A DNA stretch of 64,000 nt from CAWDMC01 sp963803295 (GCA_963803295.1 CAWDMC010000013.1:1-64000); one strand, 5' to 3'. Shown: positions 17,253-26,830, numbered from the stretch's first letter. The notes: generated by a model not told the origin, from the sequence alone. Numbers and translations are program-made.

Positions 17253-17312
17253 CGGGGTCAAGGGCGGTCCGACGCTTTTGGTCGGACCGTTCATCGCAGA
17301 CCCTTGACCCCG
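17253..17312. repeat. compound palindrome (two nested stems)
   Basis: The outer stem cggggtcaaggg (17253-17264) pairs perfectly with cccttgaccccg (17301-17312). The inner stem cggtccgac (17265-17273) pairs with gtcggaccg (17281-17289) around gcttttg. It lies about 70 nt past the phosphohexomutase stop and upstream of an IS110 element, so it could end the mannose operon or be a REP-like target of the IS. The rest of 17185-17556 holds no gene that I can support. Confidence 0.6.
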
Positions 17313-17556
17313 ACTCCGGCACGCCCACCCTAGAAGAGGGACGAAGCGGAGCGCTGTTCAGCAGAGCTTCGTCCTGGAAGAATCTTAAGGCTTGTCTCGA
17401 CCAAGGCTCGCCTCTCGAATCCTGCGGTGGACTGTTCCACCAGCCATCTATTCGGTGAAGTTTTCACCCCACCATGATTCTCTATTCGATCTCCCCGCCT
17501 GTGCAGGGAGGCTTGGCGCCCAATCAGACTTGCGGTGGCGAACCGCCCACCATGCG

Positions 17557-18576
17557 CTACCTCGGGCTACCAGGCATGCGAACCGCCGGTTGGGCCGATC
17601 TCGCCTGGCGCAGCTTCCAATACAAGCGCACTGCCAGGTGTCGAGCCATGGCCACCTTGGCCACGTTTCTGCCCCGCCGGAAAGCCAACCGTTTATACTT
17701 ACGCCTCAGTTCCTCGTCCAGCAGCGACGCCTTCTGGCCAGCTTCCACCAGCAGCCAGCGCAATATTTGGTTGCCTTGCTTGCTGATGTGACCCAGCCGT
17801 TGGTGACCCCCGCTGGAATCCTCACGTGGGTTGAGTCCCAGGTAACTGACCAGAGCGCGGCTGTGGGGAAAACGTTCCACCGGACCGACCGTGAGCACAA
17901 AGGCCAGAGCCGTGATCGGCCCCACCCCCGGCTGCTCCATCAACTGCACCGCCTCCGGGCAGCGCTCGGCTTCCGTCTTCACCGCCTCATTGAGCTCCTC
18001 GATGCGCGGATTGAACTGGTCCAGCAGCTTCAGCAGTTCTTCCCGCCGCCGACTAGCCCACGCTCCTAGGCTCAGCCCTTCCAACTCGGTCCGGCCGCGC
18101 ACGCTCCACAGCTTCTTCTTACGGCACACCCCCTGGCTCATGGCCAGAAAGTGCAGCTGGTTTCTCAGCGCCGTCCGCATCCGCACCAGCTTGTCACGAT
18201 GCTTCAGCAGTTGCCGCAGGTCCCGCTCTTCCACCGTGGGCACCCAGAGGCGCGGGAAGCGATCGCTCACCAGCAAGTTCAGCAAATGTTCCGCATCCCG
18301 GGTGTCGGTCTTCTGCCGGCGCACGGCGCGGGCCCGAATCTCGGCCGGATCCCCGATCCACAACTCGTGCCCCAACTCTCCCAGCATACGCTCGAACCAT
18401 TGAGTGTAACCCGTGGCCTCGATCCCGATCCGCGAGGGCTTCACCAGCCCCGCGTAAAACCTCCTGGCTTCTCCGTTCTCATGTTGCAACCGGCGCGTCG
18501 TCACCTCGCCGGTCTCGGTCTCTACCATCGCAATAACCTGGTAGCGCGAATGCAAATCACATCCGATAATCGACAT
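17557..18576 (-). mobile_element. IS110-family transposase
   Basis: A 339-aa DEDD transposase starting MSIIGCDLHSRYQVIAM at 18576, with GGAG 9 nt upstream; the longer frame to 18621 is not needed. RuvC-like acidic residues lie in IGCDLH, IGIEATGYTQW and KTDTRDAEHL. The C-terminal Transposase_20 part carries EQPGVGPITALAF, SYLGLNPRED and SSGGHQRLGHISKQGN, which includes the conserved serine. The frame is full length, so the element may be active. IS110 elements lack classical terminal inverted repeats, so the true ends are not visible; non-coding flanks, including a guide-RNA region in this family, would extend past the gene. Confidence 0.93.
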
Positions 18577-18655
18577 GTTCGGCTCCTTTCCCGGCAGCCT
18601 TGGTCGTATTTCACAAACCAAGTTTACCGGTTTAAGGAGCCGACGACGTTATGGA

Positions 18656-18728
18656 ATCAGACCTCCGTTTTTGAGGTCTGCGGCTTGCCCAGTCATCAGA
18701 CCTCCGTTCTTGAGATCTGCGGCTTGCC
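18656..18728. repeat. tandem hairpin repeat, two 39-bp units
   Basis: Two units starting at 18656 and 18695 carry cagacctc-loop-gaggtctg (second unit slightly diverged). The 7-nt loop cgttttt is the reverse complement of aaaaacg, linking them to the hairpins at 18884 and 23657. Confidence 0.7.
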
Positions 18729-18810
18729 TGGCCTTTCCCCTGCTGTATTCTATCGGTGTGTTGCGGCTGCGTCGGCCTTTTCTCTCCGATCGATTATTCT
18801 TCGTCACTGT

Positions 18811-18918
18811 CCGGGTCGATATCCCTGCCGCTCCCGACACGCGAATCTAACCACCGCCGATTACCAGCTTGAGAAGCAAAAACCGCGGACCTCAAAAGCG
18901 GAGGTCCGCGCTACTCGC
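18811..18918. repeat. dispersed repeat A, copy 1, with 10-bp hairpin
   Basis: It shares extended similarity with 23581-23692 in the same orientation. At 18884-18910 cgcggacctc and gaggtccgcg form a perfect 10-bp stem around aaaagcg. Confidence 0.75.
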
Positions 18919-19000
18919 TCTGGTTTGTTTTCAATCAGATCGTGGCTCCCTTTTTAGCAAATCTTTTTGCGGCTCCCAAGAGCCCCGCGGCTAAATGGAC

Positions 19001-19149
19001 TTACTTAGCACTACAAACCATGGTGACGGCCTTACTGTAGCGCCGGTGTCCCCACCGGCGTTCTCGGCGCTGAGAGCCTGCCCTGAGTGGAGCGAAGGGA
19101 CAGCGCCGCTGCAGAATTGACCGTCACTTTCATTTGGAGTGCTCAGCAA
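19001..19149. repeat. MITE-like palindromic element, copy 2 (inverted)
   Basis: A 149-bp element that is the reverse-complement relative of 14417-14566. The ends ttacttagcactacaaacca and atttggagtgctcagcaa are imperfect inverted repeats. The core ctgtagcgccggtgtcccca and the following ggcgttctcggcgctgagag match copy 1 closely. It is not coding. Confidence 0.8.
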
Positions 19150-19530
19150 AGTGCAAAAGCACCTCACCAGGCCCAGAGAGCGCCGGCGGATCGCCGGTTC
19201 CGTCCCCGGCTCTCCGCAAATTGTCAAAGAACGAATCCGCAGGACCTGACGGAAGGTGCGCGGATGTCTTGCTCTGTTGTTCTGGCCTAGCCAATAGCCT
19301 AGAGACTAGCCTTTGCAAATATAACTCGTCAGGTAACTGGCGTCAAGGAAAATCCTGGCATTTCTGCTAATAAGCTGCTGACCGAGGCGTCTCACCGCGT
19401 GATAGGAGGACGGGGCTATGATCGTCTGTTCGCCTCGTCCCTCGCGTAGCCTGCAATGGCAAGTTGCCCGGGCTACGGGACTGAAATCAATAGGAAGGCG
19501 CTGTGGGGCTGAAGCCCCGCCTCCTATGGG

Positions 19531-19584
19531 ATTCGAGAGTTTCATTTCTTTTCAGTGACATCGTGGGTCCGATTTCTCAGTTTG
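19531..19584. repeat. dispersed repeat B, copy 1 (54 bp)
   Basis: It begins attcgagagtttcatttctt and is identical to 21515-21568 except for one base. Both copies lie just upstream of gene starts or gene remnants. Confidence 0.8.
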
Positions 19585-19701
19585 GCCCCCTCGTGCCTGC
19601 CCAGGATTTTTTGCAAGTACGCGCTAAATGACGGAGACTTCCCGGGGGAACTCGTGCCGTACCATTGCATTTATAAGGTGCTGGCACACCGTGGAGGACG
19701 T

Positions 19702-20082
19702 ATGGCAAACACACAAGCGTTAATAGCTCAGGCCTACTCGGCCTTCAACCGACGGGATATCGATGGCGCACTCGCGGTGATGAGTGAGAACGTCGATTGG
19801 CCCAAGGCTTCGGAGGGCGGTCGAGTAGTCGGGAAAGAAGAGATCCGTGCTTACTGGACACGTCAGTGGGCAGAGTTCAATCCTCACGTGGAACCGATTG
19901 AAGTGACCGACAATGAGGCGGGCAGAACGGATGTCAAGGTTCATCAACTCGTCAAGAATCTGAACGGCGACATCCTTTCAGATCGAACGCTGTTGCATGT
20001 CTTTACCATTGCAAACGGGCTCATCGAACGTATGGACATCGGCGAGAGCGAACCTGCTTTTGGACATGATCACGCGGAGTGA
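19702..20082 (+). CDS. nuclear transport factor 2 / SnoaL-like protein
   Basis: A 126-aa protein of the NTF2-like superfamily, a cone-shaped alpha+beta fold. The start at 19702 (MANTQALIAQAYSAFNRRD) is chosen because GGAGG lies 5 nt upstream; the longer open frame from 19555 runs into the upstream repeat. Recognisable parts are AYSAFNRRDIDGALAVMSENVDW, the EEIRAYWTRQWAEF helix and the HVFTIANGLIERMDIG strand. The family includes enzymes and binding proteins, so function is undefined. It is an intact gene inside a repeat-rich island. Confidence 0.8.
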   Translation: MANTQALIAQAYSAFNRRDIDGALAVMSENVDWPKASEGGRVVGKEEIRAYWTRQWAEFNPHVEPIEVTDNEAGRTDVKVHQLVKNLNGDILSDRTLLHVFTIANGLIERMDIGESEPAFGHDHAE

Positions 20083-20330
20083 CATCTATCGCGAGGAGAA
20101 ATGGTCATCTCATCGCTGATCTCAGGCCCAAAGCCACGCGGTCGATTCACGGACGTCGGGCCATACGGTTAGTAGGTAACCACGAGCAGGAACCCTGCAG
20201 GCCGGTTTATCCCGGCGCACGACCCGATACCGTGTCTGCTGACCCGACAGTTTGCAACTGGACAGCCCGGTGGTGTCGCTACGCTGCTGAAAGGTGTAAA
20301 CTGGCGGCAAATAGGACAGGGAGTTCACCT

Positions 20331-21198
20331 GTGAGATTCAACCGCTTGCGCGATGTACTCTTAGTTACGGTGGGCGCGCTGATTCTCTCGCCGGCTGCCC
20401 TTCGCGCGCAAAAAGACTCTCCCTCAACCGTTGCCGATCAGTGCGCTTCGCACAAAGAACCCGCGAAATTTCGCGCGCGGACCGTGAAGGTTTTCTTCGC
20501 ATATGGAAAGGTCCTAGTCAATCGACGCGGCGCGGTCGGAGATGAAGAGGCGCGTGCGGAGGCTCCCATTCAGGAGGGATTCAAAACTCACCAGCCAAGA
20601 CCATAGCCTTGTAATCGTTGCACTTGAAAATAGCTCGACCGCCATCCTGGGTGAGGATTCGCAACTTCTGTTTCATGAGTTGGCTCTCGACGCCAATGGC
20701 AACAAGTTGACGGGCATCACTTGCGGGCGCGGATTTGCCACCTTCCAGTTTCGGCCGGAGCACCACTTGCCTTCCGCGGTCACACAGCATGAAGGATTGC
20801 TCACTGAGCGGCCAACTTCAAACTCCGATGTCTTTCAACTGAAGATCGCGCAGGCAACAGTTACGGCGTCTGCCCGATGTCGATTCCGTGCTGACCTGAC
20901 TGCGGGTTATTGGGGCATCGAAGTTTTCCTCGGCACGGTTACCGTTGCCGTGGGTTCCCAAAGCTCCGAGCTGCGAAAGGGCGAGTTTGTGGTTCAGGCG
21001 GTTGGCTCCACGCCGAGACATCTGAACGTGCAACGAGGAATCAAGAAAGACCCTTGGGATCGTTGGGCGGAGAAGCAGGAAACACAAGTGTTGCTTGCAG
21101 ACAAAAAGGCGGCCCACGGCCGGCGCAAGGACCCTCAGCCTGTCGATTGGAATGCTTTGCCGGGCAACGGAGTCTGGGGCACTGGCGTCGGGAATTAA
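20331..21198 (+). pseudogene. secreted FecR-like protein, one frameshift
   Basis: The GTG at 20331 starts VRFNRLRDVLLVTVGALIL, a signal peptide ending near ALRAQ. The first frame reaches QEGFK at about 20585. The next frame continues LTSQDHSLVIVALENSSTAILG to the stop at 21198. One surplus A in the AAAA run at about 20584 explains the break. The joined approximately 288-aa product resembles exported FecR-domain proteins of Acidobacteriota: a beta-rich SSTAILGEDSQLLF, FLGTVTVAVG, RKGEFVVQAVG and a C-terminal KDPWDRWAEKQE helix. The family assignment is by resemblance. The protein may be intact if the A run is a sequencing error. Confidence 0.6.
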
Positions 21199-21267
21199 TC
21201 AGCACAGCGCCTGCCGAGAAGCCGGTAGCGGTCAGTGCTTTTCTGACCGTGGGCTTTTCTCGACCCC

Positions 21268-21332
21268 GTCTTCTTGGGATTCTCCGTCATTAATCTGGCG
21301 TTCGTGCAATTTGGCGAGCGTTTCGGATTTCA
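21268..21332 (+). repeat. 65-bp fragment duplicated from the M48 protease gene
   Basis: This segment matches 28014-28078, inside the M48 protease gene, at about 59 of 65 positions. It encodes LGFSVINLAFVQFGERFGFQ against LGFYAINLALVHFGERFGFQ in the intact gene. No other part of the protease gene is present here. Confidence 0.85.
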
Positions 21333-21514
21333 GTCTGGGCTGGCGCAGACATGCGGCTCCAAGCAGGTCTGCGATGTCCCGGAGGGACAGTCCACTGTTC
21401 TCGGACGACCCCGGTTGCCTGAGTGTCCGAATCCTGCGATCTTCAAACGCCTCGCTTCACGATCGCAGGCATCAAACGCAATGTCTGCGCCACCCCCTCC
21501 CCGGGCCAGGTGGA

Positions 21515-21568
21515 ATTCGAGAGTTTCATTTCTTTTCAGTGACATCGCGGGTCCGATTTCTCAGTTTG
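21515..21568. repeat. dispersed repeat B, copy 2 (54 bp)
   Basis: It differs by one base from 19531-19584, in the same orientation. It forms the apparent left junction of the gene remnant that follows. Confidence 0.8.
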
Positions 21569-22478
21569 CGACCTCCTGCCAACCCGGAACGTTCGCTGTT
21601 GTCGATGAGGCTCGAAACCGCCCCCCCTTTGGATGGCGGGCCGGGGACTGCTGCGAATTCGGGGGCGGCCGCACCGGTGGGACCGCCGCAGCCTTTGCAG
21701 ACCACCGTCTTTCCAGATGGCGCCGGCGAGATTCGCCTGCCCGCGGGATGGCAGGTGCAGAAAGCGCAGATGGGCGATGTGACCGCGTCGGGGCCGCACG
21801 GCGAGAAGCTGCGTTTCGGCTGGACGATTCCGGTGAAGGGTACCGACCGCGGCCCGGCGCCGGGAAACTTTGTGGCGATTCCCTGGGGCACCGGCTCGGC
21901 CGGCTCATTCAAAGGCTGCCATGACCAGCGAGCTCAAAAGTCGCGCCACCAGCCGCCGGAAATCCACATCGCGAGCGTGCGCGAGCTTCCGTTGCAGGGG
22001 GGTAAGAACGAGTTTCTCTACGGTGATATCGAGTGGCACGACGGCAAGGGCAAGCAGTATCTTGTGGCGCAGATTATCAGCATGCCGCCGCAGGTGATGG
22101 GCGCGTGGCAGATCACTTTGTTTGTCGTCTACAGACCCCCCGCAGGTGATGGGCCAGGAGGCCGCAACCATTTCGGCCATTTACCCCAACTACAGCCGCA
22201 ATTCAAGGCATGTCGCCGCCATCGCCAATCAGCAAATTCAACAGAGCATCGCCCAGACGAATCAGTTTGTGAGAACGGTGGGGCAGTACGTGGACAGCTC
22301 GGACCGCCTTACCGCAGGCATGTCGAACATGCTGCGAGACCAGAACGTCGTCGTCGACACCCAAACGGGAGCGCACGCAACCACTTCCGACGACCTGGCG
22401 GGTGCGCTGATCAATGCCAATCCCAGCCGCTTCCAGTCTGTTTCGCCAAGCGGTTACATTCCAGGGATCGACTATTGA
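21569..22478 (+). pseudogene. remnant of an uncharacterised protein, 5' end replaced, one frameshift
   Basis: Frame 1 runs from the end of repeat B through QTTVFPDGAGEIRLPAGWQ, HGEKLRFGWTIPVKG, NEFLYGDIEWHDGKGKQYL and GAWQITLFVVY. Frame 2 continues PPQVMGQEAATISAIYPNYS to the stop at 22478, ending SPSGYIPGIDY. The shift lies in a run of six C at about 22135; five would restore one frame. No start codon with a ribosome binding site is visible before the homology, so the 5' end is probably lost. I do not recognise a characterised family. Confidence 0.5.
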
Positions 22479-22529
22479 TTTTCAGATGCATGAATGCCGA
22501 AGGAAAAGCCGCCCGGGAGCGCCAACCCT

Positions 22530-23073
22530 TCACTTGAACGTCACGCCCAGACGAAACTCAACGTGAGTGCTGCCGGCAAACACCTCTGCCAGATTTCCGT
22601 AGCTGACAAACATGCGGTGCTCTCGAACTTCGATCCGCGCGCCAAAGTGCTTGTAAGGCCAGATGATCAGCCCCTGACTAAGGTATGGACCGTTCCGATT
22701 GTACGTAGACCCAGGGTAATCCACCCCGTGCAAATTGATATTGCTCCACAACAAGCCCCACCCCGTGCCCGCAAAGGGTTCAAACCGATTCTTTGCCTGG
22801 CGGCTCAAGAAGTGGTACGACCCGCCAAATGAAGCAATCGTGATTTTGTCGTCAGGGTTTGCCACCGTGGTGCCTATGTCTCCGGGCAACGCCAAGGCCC
22901 CTGAAAACAAAGACCTCCCCTCCACCGCCGGCAATACTGGTGCCCGGGCTCGAATTTCTCCGTCCCCAAAAGCCATACCCTTCAGCGTAAAACTTATCGG
23001 TATCCTGCGCATGGGTAGGAGCAACTGAAACAACAAGCAGAAGCAGAGTGATCATTGCCATCCGATGTCTCAT
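22530..23073 (-). pseudogene. outer-membrane beta-barrel protein, one frameshift
   Basis: The start at 23073 (MRHRMAMITLLLLVVSVAPTHA, a signal peptide) has GGAGGTG just upstream. The first frame reaches VFVFRGLGVA; the second continues GDIGTTVANPDDKITIASFGG to VEFRLGVTFK. Removing one C from the CCC at about 22884 restores a single frame of about 180 aa. The alternating strands, the aromatic-rich segments (FEPFAGTGWGLLWSN) and the terminal hydrophobic strand ending in F near the C terminus fit a small eight-stranded OmpA-like barrel. Role unknown. Confidence 0.65.
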
Positions 23074-23719
23074 GTTCACCTCCAAGACTCTACATATATA
23101 GAGTTGAAGTCTACTCAGATGGATGTATATGTCAAGACAAGGGTGGGTCGCTTACTCGGAATCCAGACCTGTTGGCCTGGGCTGTGGCAGGTCGCCCTTC
23201 AGGGCTCGTTTCGGCATAATACTCGCTCTCAGCCCAAAATGTATAAACTCCAGACCTTCTCCCCTTGGGAGAAGGCAGAGAGAAGCCTGGCCTGGTAGCT
23301 TTGCCCCCGGTGTCCAGCCAAAGATGCTGGTAAAGATTTACTCGGTGGGAGAGCGTGCCCGAGGAACCGAGGGCGGTGAGGGGTGCTTATCACTATTAGG
23401 GAACAGGCCATAGTTGAACACCTTGTCGTCGAGAGCGTTGCGCGCCATTAGTGGTCGGCGAATCGAGCCGGCCGAGCGTGACCGTGCGGCCGGGCACAAG
23501 ACTGGCGATGGTCCAGCGCTAATGAGTATGTCGGCGTAAGTCCCAGCGGAACAAGAACGAGGCTGTGGATTGACCATCGGCCGGGTCAATATCCCTGCCG
23601 ACCCCACACGCGAGTCTGATGACCGCCGCCGATTTACCAGCCTGAGAAGCAAAAGCCGCGGACCTCAAAAGCGGAGTTCCGCGCTACTCGCTGCCCGTGC
23701 ACATCCAAGCATCAAAGCA
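23074..23719. other. gene-free stretch with hairpins and repeat A
   Basis: About 650 bp with no supported gene. A perfect hairpin, ccttctccc / ctt / gggagaagg, lies at about 23256-23276, and repeat A copy 2 at 23581-23692. Short open frames here are unrecognisable. Confidence 0.5.
23581..23692. repeat. dispersed repeat A, copy 2
   Basis: Same orientation as 18811-18918, with a few substitutions and small indels. The hairpin at 23657-23683 retains nine of ten pairs. Confidence 0.75.
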
Positions 23720-26473
23720 TTATTCGTGCCTTAGCGCTACCGTGGGAGCGATCTTTGTCGCCCGGCGCGCGGGGATGAGCGTGGCAAGCAGAGACGCAAC
23801 AAGCATCGCCACCATGGCGAGGAGTATCGAATCAGAATCGCTTGGGGCGACTCCGTAAAGCAGGCTGGCGACGAGTCGAATCAAGGCGAGGGCCCCGGCC
23901 AGGCCGATGCCCATTCCAATCAAGACTGGAACCAGCGACTCCCCCAGCATCATGCGAACCACCTCGCCGCGTTGTGCTCCGAGCGCCATGCGAATTCCCA
24001 CTTCTCGGGTTCGCCGCACCATCGTATAAGCCATCACGCCGTACAGGCCGACGGCGGCAAGGCCCAGCGCCAGAATTCCAAAGAAGCCGCAAAGAAAGGC
24101 GACAAGACGCTCAGGTGCCAGGGCGTGATCGAGGTATTCCTCCATGGTGCGGACGCGCAGCACCGGTACGTTCGGATCGATCTCCCGCAGTTGCCGGCGG
24201 ATCCCGGCGACCATCGGGCCTGCGCTTCCCACGAAACGCACCACGACCCAGCGCACTTCGGCGCCATTGGACCAGCTCGGTTCATAGATCGTGCCGTGCG
24301 GGTCAGAGCTCCTGACGCCGCCATAGTGTGCATCCTTCACAACCCCGATGATTTGGAGGGACTTCCTAGGGGTGTAGACATCTTCAAAACTGAGGTGGCG
24401 GCCCACCGGGTTGACGTCGGCAAATAGTTGGCGTGCCAGCGATTCGTCAATGATGCAGACCCGGGAAGCATGGGCGAGGCTCTCATTGGTCCCGCCGCCC
24501 GAACGGCCAAGGGCTGCAATCAGGCTTTCACCCGGCGTCACGGCCGGTTCATCCTCATGTCGGAAATCGCGACCGAGCAGGAGTGGAATCCCGAGCGTGG
24601 TGAAGTACCCCGAGGTGACCTCATTGATGAACGCGAAGGGAGGTCCTCCCGATTTGGGCTGATAGCCCTCAGCGGAGAAAGTGGACGAACGCATGTAGCT
24701 GCCCAAGGGTGTCATCGCGGAAAGGGCAGCGGACCCGACACCAGGAACGCCGCGCGCTCGTTCCAGTAATTGATCGTAAAACGCCCGCAGCCGCTGGCCG
24801 CGATATCCGAGGTTAGTAGGCTCGATGTCAAATACCGCGATCTTCTCACGTTGGAAGCCGAGGTTCACATTTTGCAGGTTGCGCAGGGTGCGGATGAACA
24901 GGCTTGCACCGATCAGCAGCGCCAATGACAGCGCCACCTGCAAAGCGATCAATGCCTTCCCGAGCCGCATGCGGGGCCCACCTTGGGTTGCCGAGCCGCC
25001 CTCCTTGACGCTTTCGGCGAGGGTCATTCGCGTGGCCTGCAATGCCGGGACGAGACCGAAAAGAAGGCTCGTGAACATTATAATGCCTGCGGAAAAGGCA
25101 AGGACGAGAAGGCTGGGGCGGAAATGAAGGCTCGGATCAATAACCCTGACCCTAGCGAGGGCCGTTAGGCCGAAATACGCCAGTGCCAGCGCTAGTGTTC
25201 CTCCGGCAAGCGCCAGCACGACGCTTTCGGTCAGGAGTTGACGGATCAGCCGTCCACGCCTGGCACCAACTGCCAAGCGGAGAGCGATCTCCTTCCTTCG
25301 CCCGGTGGCACGCGAGAGCAACAGATTTGCTACGTTAGCGCAAGCGATCAACAAAACAAGGCAGGTGGCCAGTGCCGAAGCTGCGAGCGGGTCGAACATT
25401 CCGTTTCTACGGAAGGATGTGGCACGAGCGCCGGGCACAAGTTTGATTTGATTCTCCCCGTATTTCCAAGACTTGCCGCCGGCCTGGACGGTCGCGGCAT
25501 TGATCGCTTCCACGGCCTGCGCCCACAACACCCGCATGGCAGCTTGGGCCTGCTGGATTGAGATCCCCGGTTTCAGCCGAGCCATGGTCACGAGCCAGTA
25601 CATGTGGGACGTGTTCCACGCGCGGGCGGCCGAGGGTGTAGTGACCGAAAACATGGTTAAGGGAATGAAAGCATCAGCATCCTCGCTATTGAAGAGACCG
25701 CCGAAACCCTTTTCCGCGATGCCAACGATTTCAAGCGGATACCCATTTACAGCAAGCTTCCGGCCAACAACTTTCAGGTCACCGGCGAAGCGCCGTCGCC
25801 AATAACCGTACGAGAGGACAGCGATCGGCGAACCGCCCACGGTCGTGTCGTCGGATGGAGCGATCACCCGACCTGCCGCTGAACCAATCCCCAGAGTCTG
25901 AAAATAGCTGCCGGTCACGTAATCGACATGTCCGACCTCTATGGCGGGGGCACCTTCAGGCCGGATACCCACGGCGAGATGGTTGCTGCTGGCAAACACG
26001 GAAGAGAAAACTCGGTTGCGGTCGCGGAACTCGCAATAGAAAGGGTATGCCTCGCAATACATGCCCTCGAGCTTGACCAGACGGCTGGGTTCGCGCGCTG
26101 GGATGGACCAGAGCAGGAGTTGATCGACGAGGCTAAAGATAGCAACGTTGACGCCGATTCCGAACGCCAGGGTAAGTACCGCTACGGCGGTGAAGCCAGG
26201 ATTCTTCAACAGCATGCGCAGGCCGTAGCGAAGGTCCTGCCAGAGCGTTTCGAGCGAACCGAGGCTGTTCATGTGATAGATCTCCTCGCGAATCAGCGTG
26301 GTGTTACCGAGCTTGCGGCGGGCGGCGTAGCGCGCCTCTTCCGGCGACATGCCGCGGGCGATGTTCTCATCGGTCTCGGCTTCGAGATACGCTTCGAGCT
26401 CGCGCGCCCGCTCCTCATCCCAATAGCGCCGGCGAAAGAATCGGCGGCAATGTTTGAGGAAATCGAGTTCCAC
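23720..26473 (-). CDS. MacB/FtsX-type permease of the acidobacterial duplicated orphan permease (ADOP) family
   Basis: A 917-aa membrane protein. The N-terminal cytoplasmic segment ERARELEAYLEAETDENIARGM and AARRKLGN is followed by WQDLRYGLRMLLKNPGFTAVAVLTLAFGIGVN, the first TM helix with the MacB periplasmic domain entry. Two FtsX modules follow: ALATCLVLLIACANVANLLL with RKEIALRLAVGARRGRLIRQ in the middle, and VGLYGVMAYTMVRRTREVGIRMALGAQRGEV near the end, closing with PARRATKIAPTVALRHE. The family has a duplicated permease unit and usually no adjacent ATPase, as here. It is preceded by its PadR regulator with a 3-nt gap. Exported substrate is unknown. Confidence 0.92.
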   Translation of the reverse strand: MELDFLKHCRRFFRRRYWDEERARELEAYLEAETDENIARGMSPEEARYAARRKLGNTTLIREEIYHMNSLGSLETLWQDLRYGLRMLLKNPGFTAVAVLTLAFGIGVNVAIFSLVDQLLLWSIPAREPSRLVKLEGMYCEAYPFYCEFRDRNRVFSSVFASSNHLAVGIRPEGAPAIEVGHVDYVTGSYFQTLGIGSAAGRVIAPSDDTTVGGSPIAVLSYGYWRRRFAGDLKVVGRKLAVNGYPLEIVGIAEKGFGGLFNSEDADAFIPLTMFSVTTPSAARAWNTSHMYWLVTMARLKPGISIQQAQAAMRVLWAQAVEAINAATVQAGGKSWKYGENQIKLVPGARATSFRRNGMFDPLAASALATCLVLLIACANVANLLLSRATGRRKEIALRLAVGARRGRLIRQLLTESVVLALAGGTLALALAYFGLTALARVRVIDPSLHFRPSLLVLAFSAGIIMFTSLLFGLVPALQATRMTLAESVKEGGSATQGGPRMRLGKALIALQVALSLALLIGASLFIRTLRNLQNVNLGFQREKIAVFDIEPTNLGYRGQRLRAFYDQLLERARGVPGVGSAALSAMTPLGSYMRSSTFSAEGYQPKSGGPPFAFINEVTSGYFTTLGIPLLLGRDFRHEDEPAVTPGESLIAALGRSGGGTNESLAHASRVCIIDESLARQLFADVNPVGRHLSFEDVYTPRKSLQIIGVVKDAHYGGVRSSDPHGTIYEPSWSNGAEVRWVVVRFVGSAGPMVAGIRRQLREIDPNVPVLRVRTMEEYLDHALAPERLVAFLCGFFGILALGLAAVGLYGVMAYTMVRRTREVGIRMALGAQRGEVVRMMLGESLVPVLIGMGIGLAGALALIRLVASLLYGVAPSDSDSILLAMVAMLVASLLATLIPARRATKIAPTVALRHE

Positions 26474-26476
26474 TTG

Positions 26477-26830
26477 TTACTCCTCGGCCGGGCGCAGCAC
26501 ACGGTTGATGGCGCGCACCAGTTGGTCCCAGCGGCTGGTCTGTTGGGCCAATTGCTTGCGCCCGGGGGGCGTCAGCCGGTAGTAGCGTGCCCGGCGATTA
26601 TTTTCGGAAGTCCCCCAGAACGAGGCAATCCAGCGGCGGTCCTCCAGGCGGTGCAGAGCGGGATAGAGCGAGCCGTGTTCAACTTGCAGAACATCTTCGG
26701 AGCGGTGTTCGATGGCGTAGGCGATGGTGTGCCCATGCGCGGCGCCCAGCACCAGCGTTTGCAGAATCAACAGGTCAAGCGTGCCCTGGAGCAGCTCCCC
26801 GTCCAGCGGAGGTGAACCCTTTTTGGGCAT
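26477..26830 (-). CDS. PadR-family transcriptional regulator
   Basis: A 117-aa winged-helix regulator. LLQGTLDLLILQTLVLG opens the DNA-binding helices, HGSLYPALHRLEDRRWIASFWG is the recognition helix and wing, and ARYYRLTPPGRKQL the wing end. The C-terminal helix QTSRWDQLVRAINRVL would dimerise. This subtype is typically paired with ADOP permeases in Acidobacteriota, and here the permease gene starts 3 nt after its stop, so it likely represses its own operon. The inducer is not known. Confidence 0.93.
   Translation of the reverse strand: MPKKGSPPLDGELLQGTLDLLILQTLVLGAAHGHTIAYAIEHRSEDVLQVEHGSLYPALHRLEDRRWIASFWGTSENNRRARYYRLTPPGRKQLAQQTSRWDQLVRAINRVLRPAEE

Larger units (their letters stand above)
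18577..19701. other. repeat-rich gene-free island
   Basis: About 1.1 kb downstream of the IS110 start codon with no supportable gene. It contains, in order, the tandem hairpins at 18656-18728, the 108-bp repeat at 18811-18918 (hairpin at 18884-18910), a MITE-like palindrome at 19001-19149 and a 54-bp direct repeat at 19531-19584. A small GC hairpin, gtggggctgaagccccgc, precedes the last one. Confidence 0.6.

Noticed and set aside
19555..19701. Longer SnoaL-like protein starting in repeat B
   Set aside because: The added residues come from repeat sequence, and the ATG at 19702 has a clear GGAGG.
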